Source: Enterobacter sp. CC120223-11 (GTDB lineage Bacteria; Pseudomonadota; Gammaproteobacteria; Enterobacterales; Enterobacteriaceae). From it: a DNA stretch of 64,000 bases. A model generated the notes under the pieces. That model searched no databases and was not told the DNA's origin. It saw nothing but the letters and a program-made list of their open reading frames with translations. The stretch lies in contig NZ_OBEF01000012.1 of NCBI RefSeq assembly GCF_900215375.1, positions 62,001-126,000 of the forward strand, given 5' to 3'. Positions 56,947-64,000 of the stretch are shown here, piece by piece (the first letter of the stretch is position 1; each line of letters starts with the position of its first letter). Both the position numbers and the translations under genes were made by a program.

Positions 56947-57909
56947 TTAGCACCCGGCGGCAATGTAATCGCCGTTGGCGCTGATCGGGATGACGGTTAA
57001 AAACAGCACCACGGCAAACAGGATTATCAGCGCTCCGCCGATGATTTTCACCGCAGGCATCAGCCAACGGATCTGGCTGGTGCCTTCACCAAACCACGCC
57101 ACTGCACGCTCGCGCGCGTAGCGCACCGCCAGCGACAGGCCAAGAATCGACAGCGCCGTGCCAAAAGCCATCGTCATGACCGCCATTATCCCCCAGGTGA
57201 CGATCCCGAGTGCGTTTGAGAACAGCAGGATCATAATTGCACCGCTGCACGGGCGTGCGCCGATAGCGAGCACGATCCCCGCACGAGTTTTCCAGTCGGC
57301 ATGGGTGATATCCGCACCTACGCCGTGATGCCCACAGCCACAGTCTGCGCCGTGCGCGTGCTCCTGCACGGGTGTGAGTCGGCGAATACGCATTGCTTTC
57401 GGTTTCAGGCTTTTGAGCGCTTGCCAGATAACGAACGCGCCGAAGCTGCCAATCAACACGGCGCTGATTTTTTCGATGTACCAACGGCTTTCGCTGAGAT
57501 CGCCGGAAGCCAGATTCATCCCCACCGCGAGAATGAACACGAACAAAATGGCGCTGACGCCCTGCATAAGGCTGCCGATAAACGGCACCACCCGCGCGGC
57601 AAGCAGACTTTCTTCGTGGGTACTGAGATAGGTGGTGACAATAAATTTGCCGTGACCGGGGCCGATGGCGTGCAGCACACCATAAATGAAGGAGCCGACC
57701 AGCAGCCACAGACCACCGCTGTACTGGTGGTTATTGAGCTGCAACAGGTACATCACCAGGTAGCGGTGCAGCGTGATTTGGGTGGCGAGGCACCACTGGA
57801 TAAAGGCGGGCCAGTGGGCATGCAGCTGGAAGGCAAAGGCCAGCAGTACGGCGGCAAGCAGTATGGCCGTGGGGATACGCCAGTCACGCCGGGCAACAGA
57901 AGTCGTCAT
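56947..57909 (-). CDS. ZevB/RcnA-family nickel/cobalt/zinc-type membrane transporter
   Basis: 320 residues, six to seven membrane segments. Family motifs HAIGPGHGKF (~80-89) and ARPCSGAIMILLFS (~218), plus a cytoplasmic metal-rich loop HAHGADCGCGHHGVGADITHAD in two parts (~182-203). NiCoT/RcnA-like proteins move Ni2+, Co2+ or Zn2+; the length and motifs fit ZevB, a zinc uptake partner of the periplasmic protein ZevA (DUF1007), but no zevA is adjacent. Could be import or export. Convergent with proP. Confidence 0.75.
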   Translation of the reverse strand: MTTSVARRDWRIPTAILLAAVLLAFAFQLHAHWPAFIQWCLATQITLHRYLVMYLLQLNNHQYSGGLWLLVGSFIYGVLHAIGPGHGKFIVTTYLSTHEESLLAARVVPFIGSLMQGVSAILFVFILAVGMNLASGDLSESRWYIEKISAVLIGSFGAFVIWQALKSLKPKAMRIRRLTPVQEHAHGADCGCGHHGVGADITHADWKTRAGIVLAIGARPCSGAIMILLFSNALGIVTWGIMAVMTMAFGTALSILGLSLAVRYARERAVAWFGEGTSQIRWLMPAVKIIGGALIILFAVVLFLTVIPISANGDYIAAGC

Positions 57910-58008
57910 AATCAGAATGCGTCGTCAGCAAAGGAATAGGGCAAGTATAAGGGAAGGGTGGCGAAAAGGGGCCAGCCCGCAGGCTGGCTTTGTGTCAAAG
58001 GGTGTCTG

Positions 58009-58305
58009 CTACAGATAGCGCTCGAGCCGCTGGAGGAGCAGGCGGTTCTCCTGCCTGAGGCGTTCGTTTTCATCCAGCAGGGTCAGCGTCACGGCGATGC
58101 CCGGCCAGTCGAGCGCCAGTTCACGGCGCAGGCGGAGCGCACGATGCACGACGGTCACGGCACGGTCGTCAAACTGCCAGCCCTTGTCGGCACCCGTATC
58201 AGGTTCAATGACGCCCAGCCCGACGATTTCGTCGAGCTCCTCTCTGGAGACGCCGGTATGCAGACAAAACTCCGTTACGGTGAAAGTAATGGTCACATTA
58301 GCCAT
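58009..58305 (-). CDS. cbpM: CbpM, chaperone modulator of CbpA
   Basis: 98 residues (E. coli 101). [24 protein letters not shown] and [19 protein letters not shown] match CbpM, a MerR-like helix-turn-helix fold that binds the CbpA J-domain and blocks its action with DnaK. Start at 58305; overlaps cbpA by 8 bp. Confidence 0.95.
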   Translation of the reverse strand: MANVTITFTVTEFCLHTGVSREELDEIVGLGVIEPDTGADKGWQFDDRAVTVVHRALRLRRELALDWPGIAVTLTLLDENERLRQENRLLLQRLERYL

Positions 58306-59227
58306 GATTTTTACCCCACTGCTGGCGCGGCTCAAAGGTGGATTGGGCCTCTGCCAGCCGTTGCCACAGCGCGGCGGTTTTCTCATCCGCTTTTGGTGGC
58401 ATCACGATTTTAATCACCGCGAACAGATCGCCGGTGTGCTGTTTGTTCACCAGGCCTTTGCCTTTAATGCGCAGCCGTTGCCCGGCCTGGCTGCCCGGCG
58501 GAATAGTCAGCAGAATGGAGTCTTTGAGCGTCGGTACCGTGACTTTCGCCCCCAGCGCGGCTTCCCACGGCGCAAGTGGCAGCACGATTTCCAGATTGTG
58601 GCCGACGATATCAAACAGCGGATGCGGCGCGATGCGGATGATAAGCCACAGGTCGCCCGCAGGCCCGCCGTTATCGCCCGGCGTGCCCTGGCCTTTCAGG
58701 CGAATGCGCTGCCCGTCGCCGACGCCTGCCGGAATTTTGACGTTGAGCGTTTTGGGGATTTCCTGTTCGACAATGCCAAACACGTTGTACACCGGCAGTT
58801 TATAGCTGATGGGGCGCGTGTGGGCTTCGAGCGTTTCCTCAAGGAACACGGCAACTTCAATTTCCACGTCGTGACCACGCGCCGAATGACGCTGATGCGA
58901 CTGCTGAGCGCGCTGGCCAAATATAGAAGAGAAGATGTCGTCGAAATCTTCCTGGCTGTAGCCCTGCTGCTGACCGCCGGAATGTGGCTGCTGGCGGAAC
59001 TGCGGATCGTTGCGGTGCGCCCACATGGCATCGTACTCGGCGCGGCGCTGTTCATCGTTCAGTACTTCCCAGGCTTCAGCCACTTCTTTAAAGCGCGCTT
59101 CGGCATCGGGCTCTTTGCTGACGTCAGGGTGATATTTGCGGGCGAGGCGGCGGTAGGCGGTCTTGATGGTCTTGAGATCGTCCGTCGGCTTCACGCCCAT
59201 GATGGCGTAATAATCCTTTAATTCCAT
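58298..59227 (-). CDS. cbpA: CbpA, DnaJ-like co-chaperone and curved-DNA-binding protein
   Basis: 309 residues (E. coli 306). J-domain 1-70 with the HPD motif in [15 protein letters not shown], a Gly/Gln/His-rich linker, then two DnaJ C-terminal domains ([21 protein letters not shown] in two parts; [22 protein letters not shown] in two parts). No zinc-finger domain. Works with DnaK and binds curved DNA in stationary phase. Start at 59227 ([11 protein letters not shown]). In E. coli K-12 cbpAM lies elsewhere on the chromosome. Confidence 0.96.
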   Translation of the reverse strand: MELKDYYAIMGVKPTDDLKTIKTAYRRLARKYHPDVSKEPDAEARFKEVAEAWEVLNDEQRRAEYDAMWAHRNDPQFRQQPHSGGQQQGYSQEDFDDIFSSIFGQRAQQSHQRHSARGHDVEIEVAVFLEETLEAHTRPISYKLPVYNVFGIVEQEIPKTLNVKIPAGVGDGQRIRLKGQGTPGDNGGPAGDLWLIIRIAPHPLFDIVGHNLEIVLPLAPWEAALGAKVTVPTLKDSILLTIPPGSQAGQRLRIKGKGLVNKQHTGDLFAVIKIVMPPKADEKTAALWQRLAEAQSTFEPRQQWGKNHG

Positions 59228-59339
59228 GGCATTATCTCTTGTAAATGACACAAACAGAGCAGGTTCCCTGAAGAACTTGACGTTGTAAGTGTAGGATACG
59301 CCTGTGGAAGGGGGAGGGGAAATGGGGGAGTACAAAAGT

Positions 59340-59392
59340 AAAAAACCAGCCCGTAGGCTGGTTTCTTTAAATTAGTGGTGCCCGGACTCGGA
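59340..59392 (-). repeat. Duplicate of the tRNA-Phe 3' end and terminator
   Basis: TGGTGCCCGGACTCGGA at 59376-59392 is identical to the last 17 bases (with CCA) of the tRNA-Phe gene at 59539-59555, and is flanked by a second copy of the terminator hairpin AACCAGCC-CGTA-GGCTGGTT (59343-59363). Identity ends inside the T-arm. It has the look of an att-site scar left by an element that used this tRNA. The 111 bp between the two copies hold short inverted repeats and no gene. Confidence 0.85.
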
Positions 59393-59503
59393 CTAACGCC
59401 GAAGGAGTTTGAACAACGCGCTCGTCGCGTTGGCCCCGAAGGGGTGAGCCGCTTTGCGGCGAATCATCGAACCCGTTCGATGCAGAGTCCAAACGCCAAA
59501 AGC

Positions 59504-59528
59504 AAAAAACCAGCCCGTAGGCTGGTTT
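59504..59528 (-). terminator. Terminator of tRNA-Phe
   Basis: Minus-strand stem AACCAGCC / GGCTGGTT with a short loop followed by T-rich tail, 10 bases after the tRNA 3' end. Confidence 0.9.
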
Positions 59529-59538
59529 CTCTAAATAG

Positions 59539-59614
59539 TGGTGCCCGGACTCGGAATCGAACCAAGGACACGGGGATTTTCAATCCCCTGCTCTACCGAC
59601 TGAGCTATCCGGGC
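59539..59614 (-). tRNA. pheU: tRNA-Phe (GAA), pheU-like
   Basis: 76 bases on the minus strand, starting GCCCGGATAGCTCAGTCGG and ending GAGTCCGGGCACCA, with the anticodon loop TTGAAAA (GAA) and TTCGATTCC T-arm; identical to E. coli tRNA-Phe as far as I can compare. CCA is encoded. Position next to yjdC-dsbD corresponds to pheU. Confidence 0.99.
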
Positions 59615-59739
59615 AACGGGGCGTATTAAACCCTAATCGGGGGAAGCCCGTCAACCCAAATCACCGAAAACCGGCGCGTTTGCTTAAGTTTGCGGCAATT
59701 TGCGCAAATTGGCTGCTATTCGCGACGGTCAGCGTGAAA

Positions 59740-60315
59740 TCAGGTGAGTGCGCCACCTGAACGGCAACGGGCGAAGCGTAAAATATCCTCTGCCAGCCGC
59801 TGCGCGGTGTCGACGTCCTGCTGGCTGCGTTTGACCAGCAGGCGGCTCAGACAGCCCTCCAGCACCAGCTCCATTTGCCTTGCGACCATCGTCGGGTCAT
59901 CCACTTCAAGCTTTGACAGCAGCTCATGAGTGAACTCATGCGCGGCACGTTTCTGCAGATCCGCGAGCTGGTGAATCGGGTGCTCCGGGTCCGGGTAGAA
60001 CGTACAGGCTGCGATAAACAGGCAGCCAGGGTAGCGGTTATTGCTGACGCATTCGGTCAGCGCGCCGTAGCGGGCCAGTATTTTTTGCTCGTGGCTCAGC
60101 TCCTCATTGAGGATCAGCTGGCGACGCCAGATATCGACTTGCTGGCTGAGATAGCGCAGCACGTCATACAGCAGCGCTTCTTTGTCGGGCCAGAAGCGCT
60201 TCAGGTCGTCGAGCGGCATGCAGGCCTCTTCGGCCACCATGTCCAGCGTTGTGTCGGCAATCCCTTTAATCTCAAGTAATTGCAGGGCTTTCCCCAATAC
60301 GTCTTCGCGTTGCAC
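59740..60315 (-). CDS. yjdC: YjdC, TetR-family regulator
   Basis: 191 residues as in E. coli YjdC. N-terminal TetR helix-turn-helix ([32 protein letters not shown] in parts, 17-48) and a C-terminal ligand domain. Targets not known; follows dsbD by 36 bp in the same direction and may be co-transcribed. Confidence 0.93.
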   Translation of the reverse strand: MQREDVLGKALQLLEIKGIADTTLDMVAEEACMPLDDLKRFWPDKEALLYDVLRYLSQQVDIWRRQLILNEELSHEQKILARYGALTECVSNNRYPGCLFIAACTFYPDPEHPIHQLADLQKRAAHEFTHELLSKLEVDDPTMVARQMELVLEGCLSRLLVKRSQQDVDTAQRLAEDILRFARCRSGGALT

Positions 60316-60351
60316 GGCTTTATCCTCCGTTTATCCCTTTAAAAGTGTCGT

Positions 60352-62076
60352 TTACCGGGCCAGTTTCTGCAAATGCGCATGAAACGCGGCGGCATCCATA
60401 AATCCGGCAACCCGCATGGCTGGGATCTCTTTACCTGCGGTATCAAAAAACAGAATGGTCGGCAGACCCGGAACGTGCAACTGTTTTAGCAGAGCAGCAT
60501 CCTGGGCTGTGTTACGCGTCACGTCGGCCTGAAGCAAAACGCTGCCTTTTAACGCCTGCTGCACCTGCGGATCGCTAAAGGTGTATTTCTCAAACTCTTT
60601 ACAGGCCACGCACCAGTCTGCGTAGAAATCGAGCATCACCGGTTTACCTTTGGCCGCGATGAGCGCCTGATTGAGTTCATCCACATTGCTGATGCGCGTG
60701 AAATTCAGGTGTGCCTGCTGCTGCGTTTGCGTGGTGCCAAATGCCCAGTCCTGCAACGGACGAGCGCTGATAAGCGCGGCGGCCAGCAGGATAATCTGCA
60801 TCATCCGCAGCCAGGGTTTGCTCGCCGAAAGGCTGGTGATAAAGGCCCAGCCGAAGAAGGCGACGCCGAGCATCGACCACAGGCGTAAGCCCCAGACGTC
60901 ACCGATGATGCGTTCCAGTAAGAATACGGGGAGCGCCAGAATGACAAACCCGAAGGCAATTTTGACCTGCGCCATCCACGGGCCGCTTTTCGGCAGCAGG
61001 CGGTTGCCAAAGACGGTGACCAAAATCAGCGGCAGGCCCATACCGAGTGCGTACAAATAGAGCGTGCCGCCCCCGAGCCACAGGTTACCGCTCTGGGCGA
61101 TGTATAGCAGAATGGCGCTCAGCGGCGCGGTAGTGCAGGGCGAGCAAATCAGCCCGGCGATGGCACCCATGGCGAACACGCCGCCTGCGGAGCCGCCTTG
61201 CTGACGATTACTCATCAGCGTCAGGCGGGTTTGCAGCGATGACGGTAGCTGCAGGCTGAACAGGCCAAACATGGAGAGCGCCAGCAGAATAAAGACCGCA
61301 GAGAGGCCAATCAGCACGTAAGGGTGCTGGAGCGCTGCCTGGAACTTCATACCTGCCGCAGCGACCACGAGGCCCAGTGTCGTGTAGGTCAGTGCCATAC
61401 CCTGAACGTAGATAAATGCCAACAGCAGCGCGCGCCCTGTAGACAGGCGCTTTTGGCCGCCGAGGACAATGCCGGAGATGAGTGGGTACATCGGCAGCAC
61501 GCAGGGCGTGAAGGCGATGCCGATACCGATCAGCAGCGCCCAGAGAGCGGAGAAGGGGAGTTCGGTGTTGGTTTCTCCCCTCACCCCGGCCCTCTCCCCA
61601 GAGGGGAGAGGGGGAACAGCAGGTGATGCTTCGGTGGACTGAGGGGAAGCCGTCACCGCGCTCAGCGGCACCACTTTGGTTTCAGGCGGGTAGCAGAAAC
61701 CGGCCTCGGCGCAGCCCTGATAGGTCACCGTCAGCGTGGCGCCTTTACTGGCCTGTTCAACCGTGAGGGGCAGCGTCAGCTGATGGCGATAAATTTCGCT
61801 TTTGCCAAAGAATTCATCTTCATGCCATTCGCCTTTTGGCATCAATAATGGCGACACGGAAGCCTGAGCGGGAGTGATGCTCACCTGCTTACGATACAGG
61901 TAGTAGCCATCTTTTATCTGCCAGCTCAGATTCAGGTCGTGCGCGTTCTGCTGAAAATCGAAGGCGAAAGCCTGGTCGGCAGAAATAAAGTTTGAGCGGC
62001 CGGGGGCGTCAAACAACCCGGCGAAGGCCGATGTGCTGCACAGCAGCAGGATCAGCGTAAGGATGCGTTGAGCCAT
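60352..62076 (-). CDS. dsbD: DsbD, thiol:disulfide interchange protein
   Basis: 574 residues (E. coli 565). Signal peptide 1-19; periplasmic alpha domain with Cys122 and Cys128 ([13 protein letters not shown]); eight-TM beta domain with the two redox Cys in [11 protein letters not shown] and [12 protein letters not shown]-terminal thioredoxin domain with WCVACK. Carries electrons from cytoplasmic thioredoxin to DsbC, DsbG and CcmG. The linker after the alpha domain (residues ~155-167, [13 protein letters not shown]) is encoded by a palindromic repeat element and explains the extra length. Start overlaps the cutA end by 25 bp. Confidence 0.96.
   Translation of the reverse strand: MAQRILTLILLLCSTSAFAGLFDAPGRSNFISADQAFAFDFQQNAHDLNLSWQIKDGYYLYRKQVSITPAQASVSPLLMPKGEWHEDEFFGKSEIYRHQLTLPLTVEQASKGATLTVTYQGCAEAGFCYPPETKVVPLSAVTASPQSTEASPAVPPLPSGERAGVRGETNTELPFSALWALLIGIGIAFTPCVLPMYPLISGIVLGGQKRLSTGRALLLAFIYVQGMALTYTTLGLVVAAAGMKFQAALQHPYVLIGLSAVFILLALSMFGLFSLQLPSSLQTRLTLMSNRQQGGSAGGVFAMGAIAGLICSPCTTAPLSAILLYIAQSGNLWLGGGTLYLYALGMGLPLILVTVFGNRLLPKSGPWMAQVKIAFGFVILALPVFLLERIIGDVWGLRLWSMLGVAFFGWAFITSLSASKPWLRMMQIILLAAALISARPLQDWAFGTTQTQQQAHLNFTRISNVDELNQALIAAKGKPVMLDFYADWCVACKEFEKYTFSDPQVQQALKGSVLLQADVTRNTAQDAALLKQLHVPGLPTILFFDTAGKEIPAMRVAGFMDAAAFHAHLQKLAR
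61579..61613. repeat. Palindromic repeat embedded in the dsbD reading frame
   Basis: CCCTCACCCCGGCCCTCTCC and CAGAGGGGAGAGGGG are the same family as the intergenic elements at 48879-48914 and 27907-27940, but here they lie in frame inside dsbD and translate to a P/G/R-rich linker. No frame shift or stop results. Confidence 0.9.
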
Positions 62077-62375
62077 GAGAGGTAATCGTTGTCTCCGTGA
62101 GAAACGGGTAAAACCAGCAGTTCCGGGGTCTGATACGGGTGGTGAGCCTTCAGGCAGTCCAGCAGCGTCTGCTGATGAGCGGTGTCAGATTTCAGCAGCA
62201 TCTGCACTTCATACTCCTGCTCCAGCTTGCCTTCCCAGTAATAGAGAGAGGTCGCGCCGGGCAGCAGCGTCACGCAGGCGGCGAGTTTCTCTGCCAGCAC
62301 TTTGGCCGCTAAATCCTGGGCAGTGGCTTCGTCCGGGGCGGTACAGAGAACAACAACGGCTTCTGGCTGGGTCAT
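62052..62375 (-). CDS. cutA: CutA, trimeric divalent-cation tolerance protein
   Basis: 107 residues (E. coli 112), CutA1 fold: [29 protein letters not shown] in two parts, [32 protein letters not shown]. Small PII-like trimer that binds copper; linked to copper tolerance but exact role unsettled. Start at 62375 ([10 protein letters not shown]). Overlaps dsbD. Confidence 0.95.
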   Translation of the reverse strand: MTQPEAVVVLCTAPDEATAQDLAAKVLAEKLAACVTLLPGATSLYYWEGKLEQEYEVQMLLKSDTAHQQTLLDCLKAHHPYQTPELLVLPVSHGDNDYLSWLNASLR

Positions 62376-62471
62376 CGGCAACCTCGTATCGGCGAAAAAA
62401 GGCACTATAGCACGATGCGGGGAGGAGACATGAACGACGCGGGCCGCTGAGCGGCCCGACTTTAAGTAATT

Positions 62472-63773
62472 TTACAGAATAAAACTGCCGAGCAGGAAAC
62501 CGAAGCAGACTGAGAAAATCACGCCCATGGTGCCTGGAATGAAGAACGGATGGTTAAACACAAAGCGGCCAATGCGCGTGGTGCCGGTGTCGTCCATCTG
62601 CACCGCCGCAACCAGCGTCGGGTAGGTCGGCAGAATAAACAGGCCCGATACGGCAGCAAACGAAGCCACGGCGGTCAGCGGGGAGACGTTCAGCGCCAGC
62701 GCCATTGGCATAAGGGCTTTCGCCGTTGCCGCCTGGGAGTAGAGCAGGGCGGAGGCGAAGAAGAAGATCACCGCCAGCAGCCACGGATGGCCCTGAATCA
62801 CGCTGCCCGCCGTCTCTTTGATCCAGTCGATATTGTGGGAAACGAAAGTGTCGCCGAGCCAGGCCACGCCGAGAATACAGATACAGGCGCTCATCCCGGC
62901 CTTAAAGGTGCTGGAGCTCAGAATGCTGTCGGTTTCGACCTTGCAGATAATCGTCGTCAGGGTGGCAACGCTCAGCATGATGATCAGAATCGCGTTGGTG
63001 GTGTTCATCAGCGGTTTGGCGACCAGACCGAGGCTGGGGCTGTTAATGATGGCATAGGCCACCACGCACACCACGCCCAGCAGGAACAGAAACACCGACA
63101 GTTTTGCTTTCGGTTTGATCTCCATCTGGCGTTCACCGCGCAGCTCAATCAGCCCTTCTTCCAGACGCTTCAGGTACACCGGATCGTCAGAGAGCTTTGA
63201 GTTAAACAGCATTGTGACGAGGAAGGACATCAGCAGCACCGCCATCAGCGTGGATGGAATCACTACCGAAAGCAGATGAATGTAGCTGACGCCGTGGCCT
63301 TCCATAACGGAGGACATATACACCACGGCAGCGGAAATCGGGGAAGCGGTAATCGCAATCTGCGCGGAGACAACGGCGGTGGAGAGCGGACGGCAAGGTT
63401 TGACGCCTTGCTCTTTCGCCACTTCAGCGATAACCGGCAGCGTGGCCAGCGAGATGTTGCCGGTACCCGCAAAAATGGTCAGGAAGTAGGTAACGATCGG
63501 GGCCAGAATGGTGATGTATTTCGGGTTACGGCGCAGCAGCTTTTCCGTTTGGTTGACCAGGTAGTCAAGACCACCGGCGATCTGCATCGCGGAGATCGCC
63601 GCAATCACTGCCATGATGATGGAGATGACGTCGAATGGAATTTTGCCAGGCTCCACGCCAATCGCGGCAAGAACCAGTACGCCCAGGCCACCCGCATAGC
63701 CTATACCAATTCCTCCCAGCCTGGCGCCAAGAAAGATCGCCGCTAATACAATGATAAGTTCGATGACTATCAT
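62472..63773 (-). CDS. dcuA: DcuA, C4-dicarboxylate antiporter
   Basis: 433 residues, same as E. coli DcuA, ten or more membrane segments. Motifs: GAGTGNISLATLPVIAEVA-like stretch near 100 (FAGTGNISLATLPVIAE), QIAITASPISAAVVYM, GLFILPTYPTLVAAVQMDDTGTTRIG in two parts. Exchanges aspartate, fumarate, malate and succinate, and supplies AspA. A GGGCCGC/GCGGCCC hairpin at 62441-62457 separates it from cutA. Confidence 0.97.
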   Translation of the reverse strand: MIVIELIIVLAAIFLGARLGGIGIGYAGGLGVLVLAAIGVEPGKIPFDVISIIMAVIAAISAMQIAGGLDYLVNQTEKLLRRNPKYITILAPIVTYFLTIFAGTGNISLATLPVIAEVAKEQGVKPCRPLSTAVVSAQIAITASPISAAVVYMSSVMEGHGVSYIHLLSVVIPSTLMAVLLMSFLVTMLFNSKLSDDPVYLKRLEEGLIELRGERQMEIKPKAKLSVFLFLLGVVCVVAYAIINSPSLGLVAKPLMNTTNAILIIMLSVATLTTIICKVETDSILSSSTFKAGMSACICILGVAWLGDTFVSHNIDWIKETAGSVIQGHPWLLAVIFFFASALLYSQAATAKALMPMALALNVSPLTAVASFAAVSGLFILPTYPTLVAAVQMDDTGTTRIGRFVFNHPFFIPGTMGVIFSVCFGFLLGSFIL

Positions 63774-63838
63774 GATCGCTTCCCTTGATTGTTAGATGTT
63801 GGATACTTAAATGTTATTTTTTTGATGTTCCAGAAAAG

Positions 63839-63866
63839 AAAAAAGGCACGTCAGCCGACGTGCCTT
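63839..63866 (-). terminator. Terminator between aspA and dcuA
   Basis: Minus-strand stem AAGGCACGTC / GACGTGCCTT with a T-rich tail, about 20 bases after the aspA stop. In E. coli part of the aspA transcripts stop here and part continue into dcuA. Confidence 0.88.
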
Positions 63867-63887
63867 GCCTGATTTTAACCTGAATTA

Positions 63888-64000
63888 TTACTGTTCGCTT
63901 TCATCGGTAAAACGCTTAGCTTTGTAGGCCGGGTGCATCAGGTTCTGTGGCGAGAAGATATCATCCAGCTCTGCTTCGGTCAGCAGGCCGCGCTCCAGCA
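63888..64000 (-). CDS. aspA: AspA, aspartate ammonia-lyase, C-terminal end only
   Basis: The last 37 codons enter from the right edge: ...[32 protein letters not shown] in parts, stop at 63888-63890. This ending is that of E. coli AspA (…KAKRYTDESEQ). AspA converts aspartate to fumarate and ammonia. Upstream of dcuA as in E. coli. Confidence 0.95.
   Translation of the reverse strand, partial: LERGLLTEAELDDIFSPQNLMHPAYKAKRFTDESEQ

Overview
The window reads as a chromosomal segment of a gamma-proteobacterium of the Enterobacteriaceae, close to Enterobacter, Leclercia, Lelliottia or Klebsiella; the genus cannot be fixed by reading alone. Most genes match E. coli K-12 proteins almost word for word and keep E. 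coli order over long blocks: pdeC-soxS-soxR-ghxP-yjcE-(murPQR, cid genes)-actP-yjcH-acs-gltP-yjcO-fdhF, then als-rpiR-rpiB-yjdP-phn-yjdN-yjdM-crfC-yjcZ-proP, then pheU-yjdC-dsbD-cutA-dcuA-aspA. Differences from E. coli K-12 include no nrf operon between acs and gltP, no phnCDE at the head of the phn operon, and kdgT, cbpAM and a zinc/nickel-type permease placed among the conserved genes. Enteric REP/BIME repeats and a second palindromic family (CCCTCTCCC...GGGAGAGGG) occur throughout the spacers.

Layout. 1-5.6 kb: superoxide response (soxRS), a glutathione transferase, a purine permease and a cation/proton antiporter. 5.6-9.0 kb: N-acetylmuramate uptake and etherase genes (murPQ) with divergent murR. 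9.1-11.2 kb: a LysR regulator divergent from cidA-cidB. 11.3-17.8 kb: acetate scavenging (actP, yjcH, acs), glutamate uptake (gltP) and yjcO. 18-20.1 kb: the selenoprotein formate dehydrogenase H with an in-frame UGA, SECIS hairpin and sigma-54 promoter.

20.3-31.4 kb is an accessory locus between fdhF and alsK: an OmpR-type response regulator, a convergent operon (ribose-family ABC transporter, D-lyxose isomerase, class II aldolase, PfkB kinase), and a divergent hybrid histidine kinase. It looks like a two-component-controlled sugar uptake and breakdown system, plausibly lyxose to xylulose to xylulose 1-phosphate to DHAP plus glycolaldehyde. Between the transporter and the kinase lies an AT-rich insert with a small exported LptA-like protein, preceded by a decayed copy of the first ~60 bases of the kinase gene. 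A 53-bp tandem repeat interrupts the operon.

31.3-38.6 kb: D-allose genes with rpiR and rpiB, then yjdP. 38.7-40.4 kb: an AT-rich insertion carrying an RcsA-like and an RcsB-like regulator side by side, with an RcsAB-box-like site between them; this is the most interesting regulatory find. 40.6-50 kb: the C-P lyase operon phnF-P without its usual transporter, then yjdN and yjdM. 50.4-57 kb: dynamin-like crfC with yjcZ, kdgT with a KdgR-box match, a short unknown ORF, and proP with recognisable P1/P2 control sites. 57-64 kb: a ZevB/RcnA-like permease, cbpMA, tRNA-Phe with a partial duplicate of its 3' end, yjdC, dsbD (whose linker is encoded by one of the palindromic repeats), cutA, dcuA and the 3' end of aspA.
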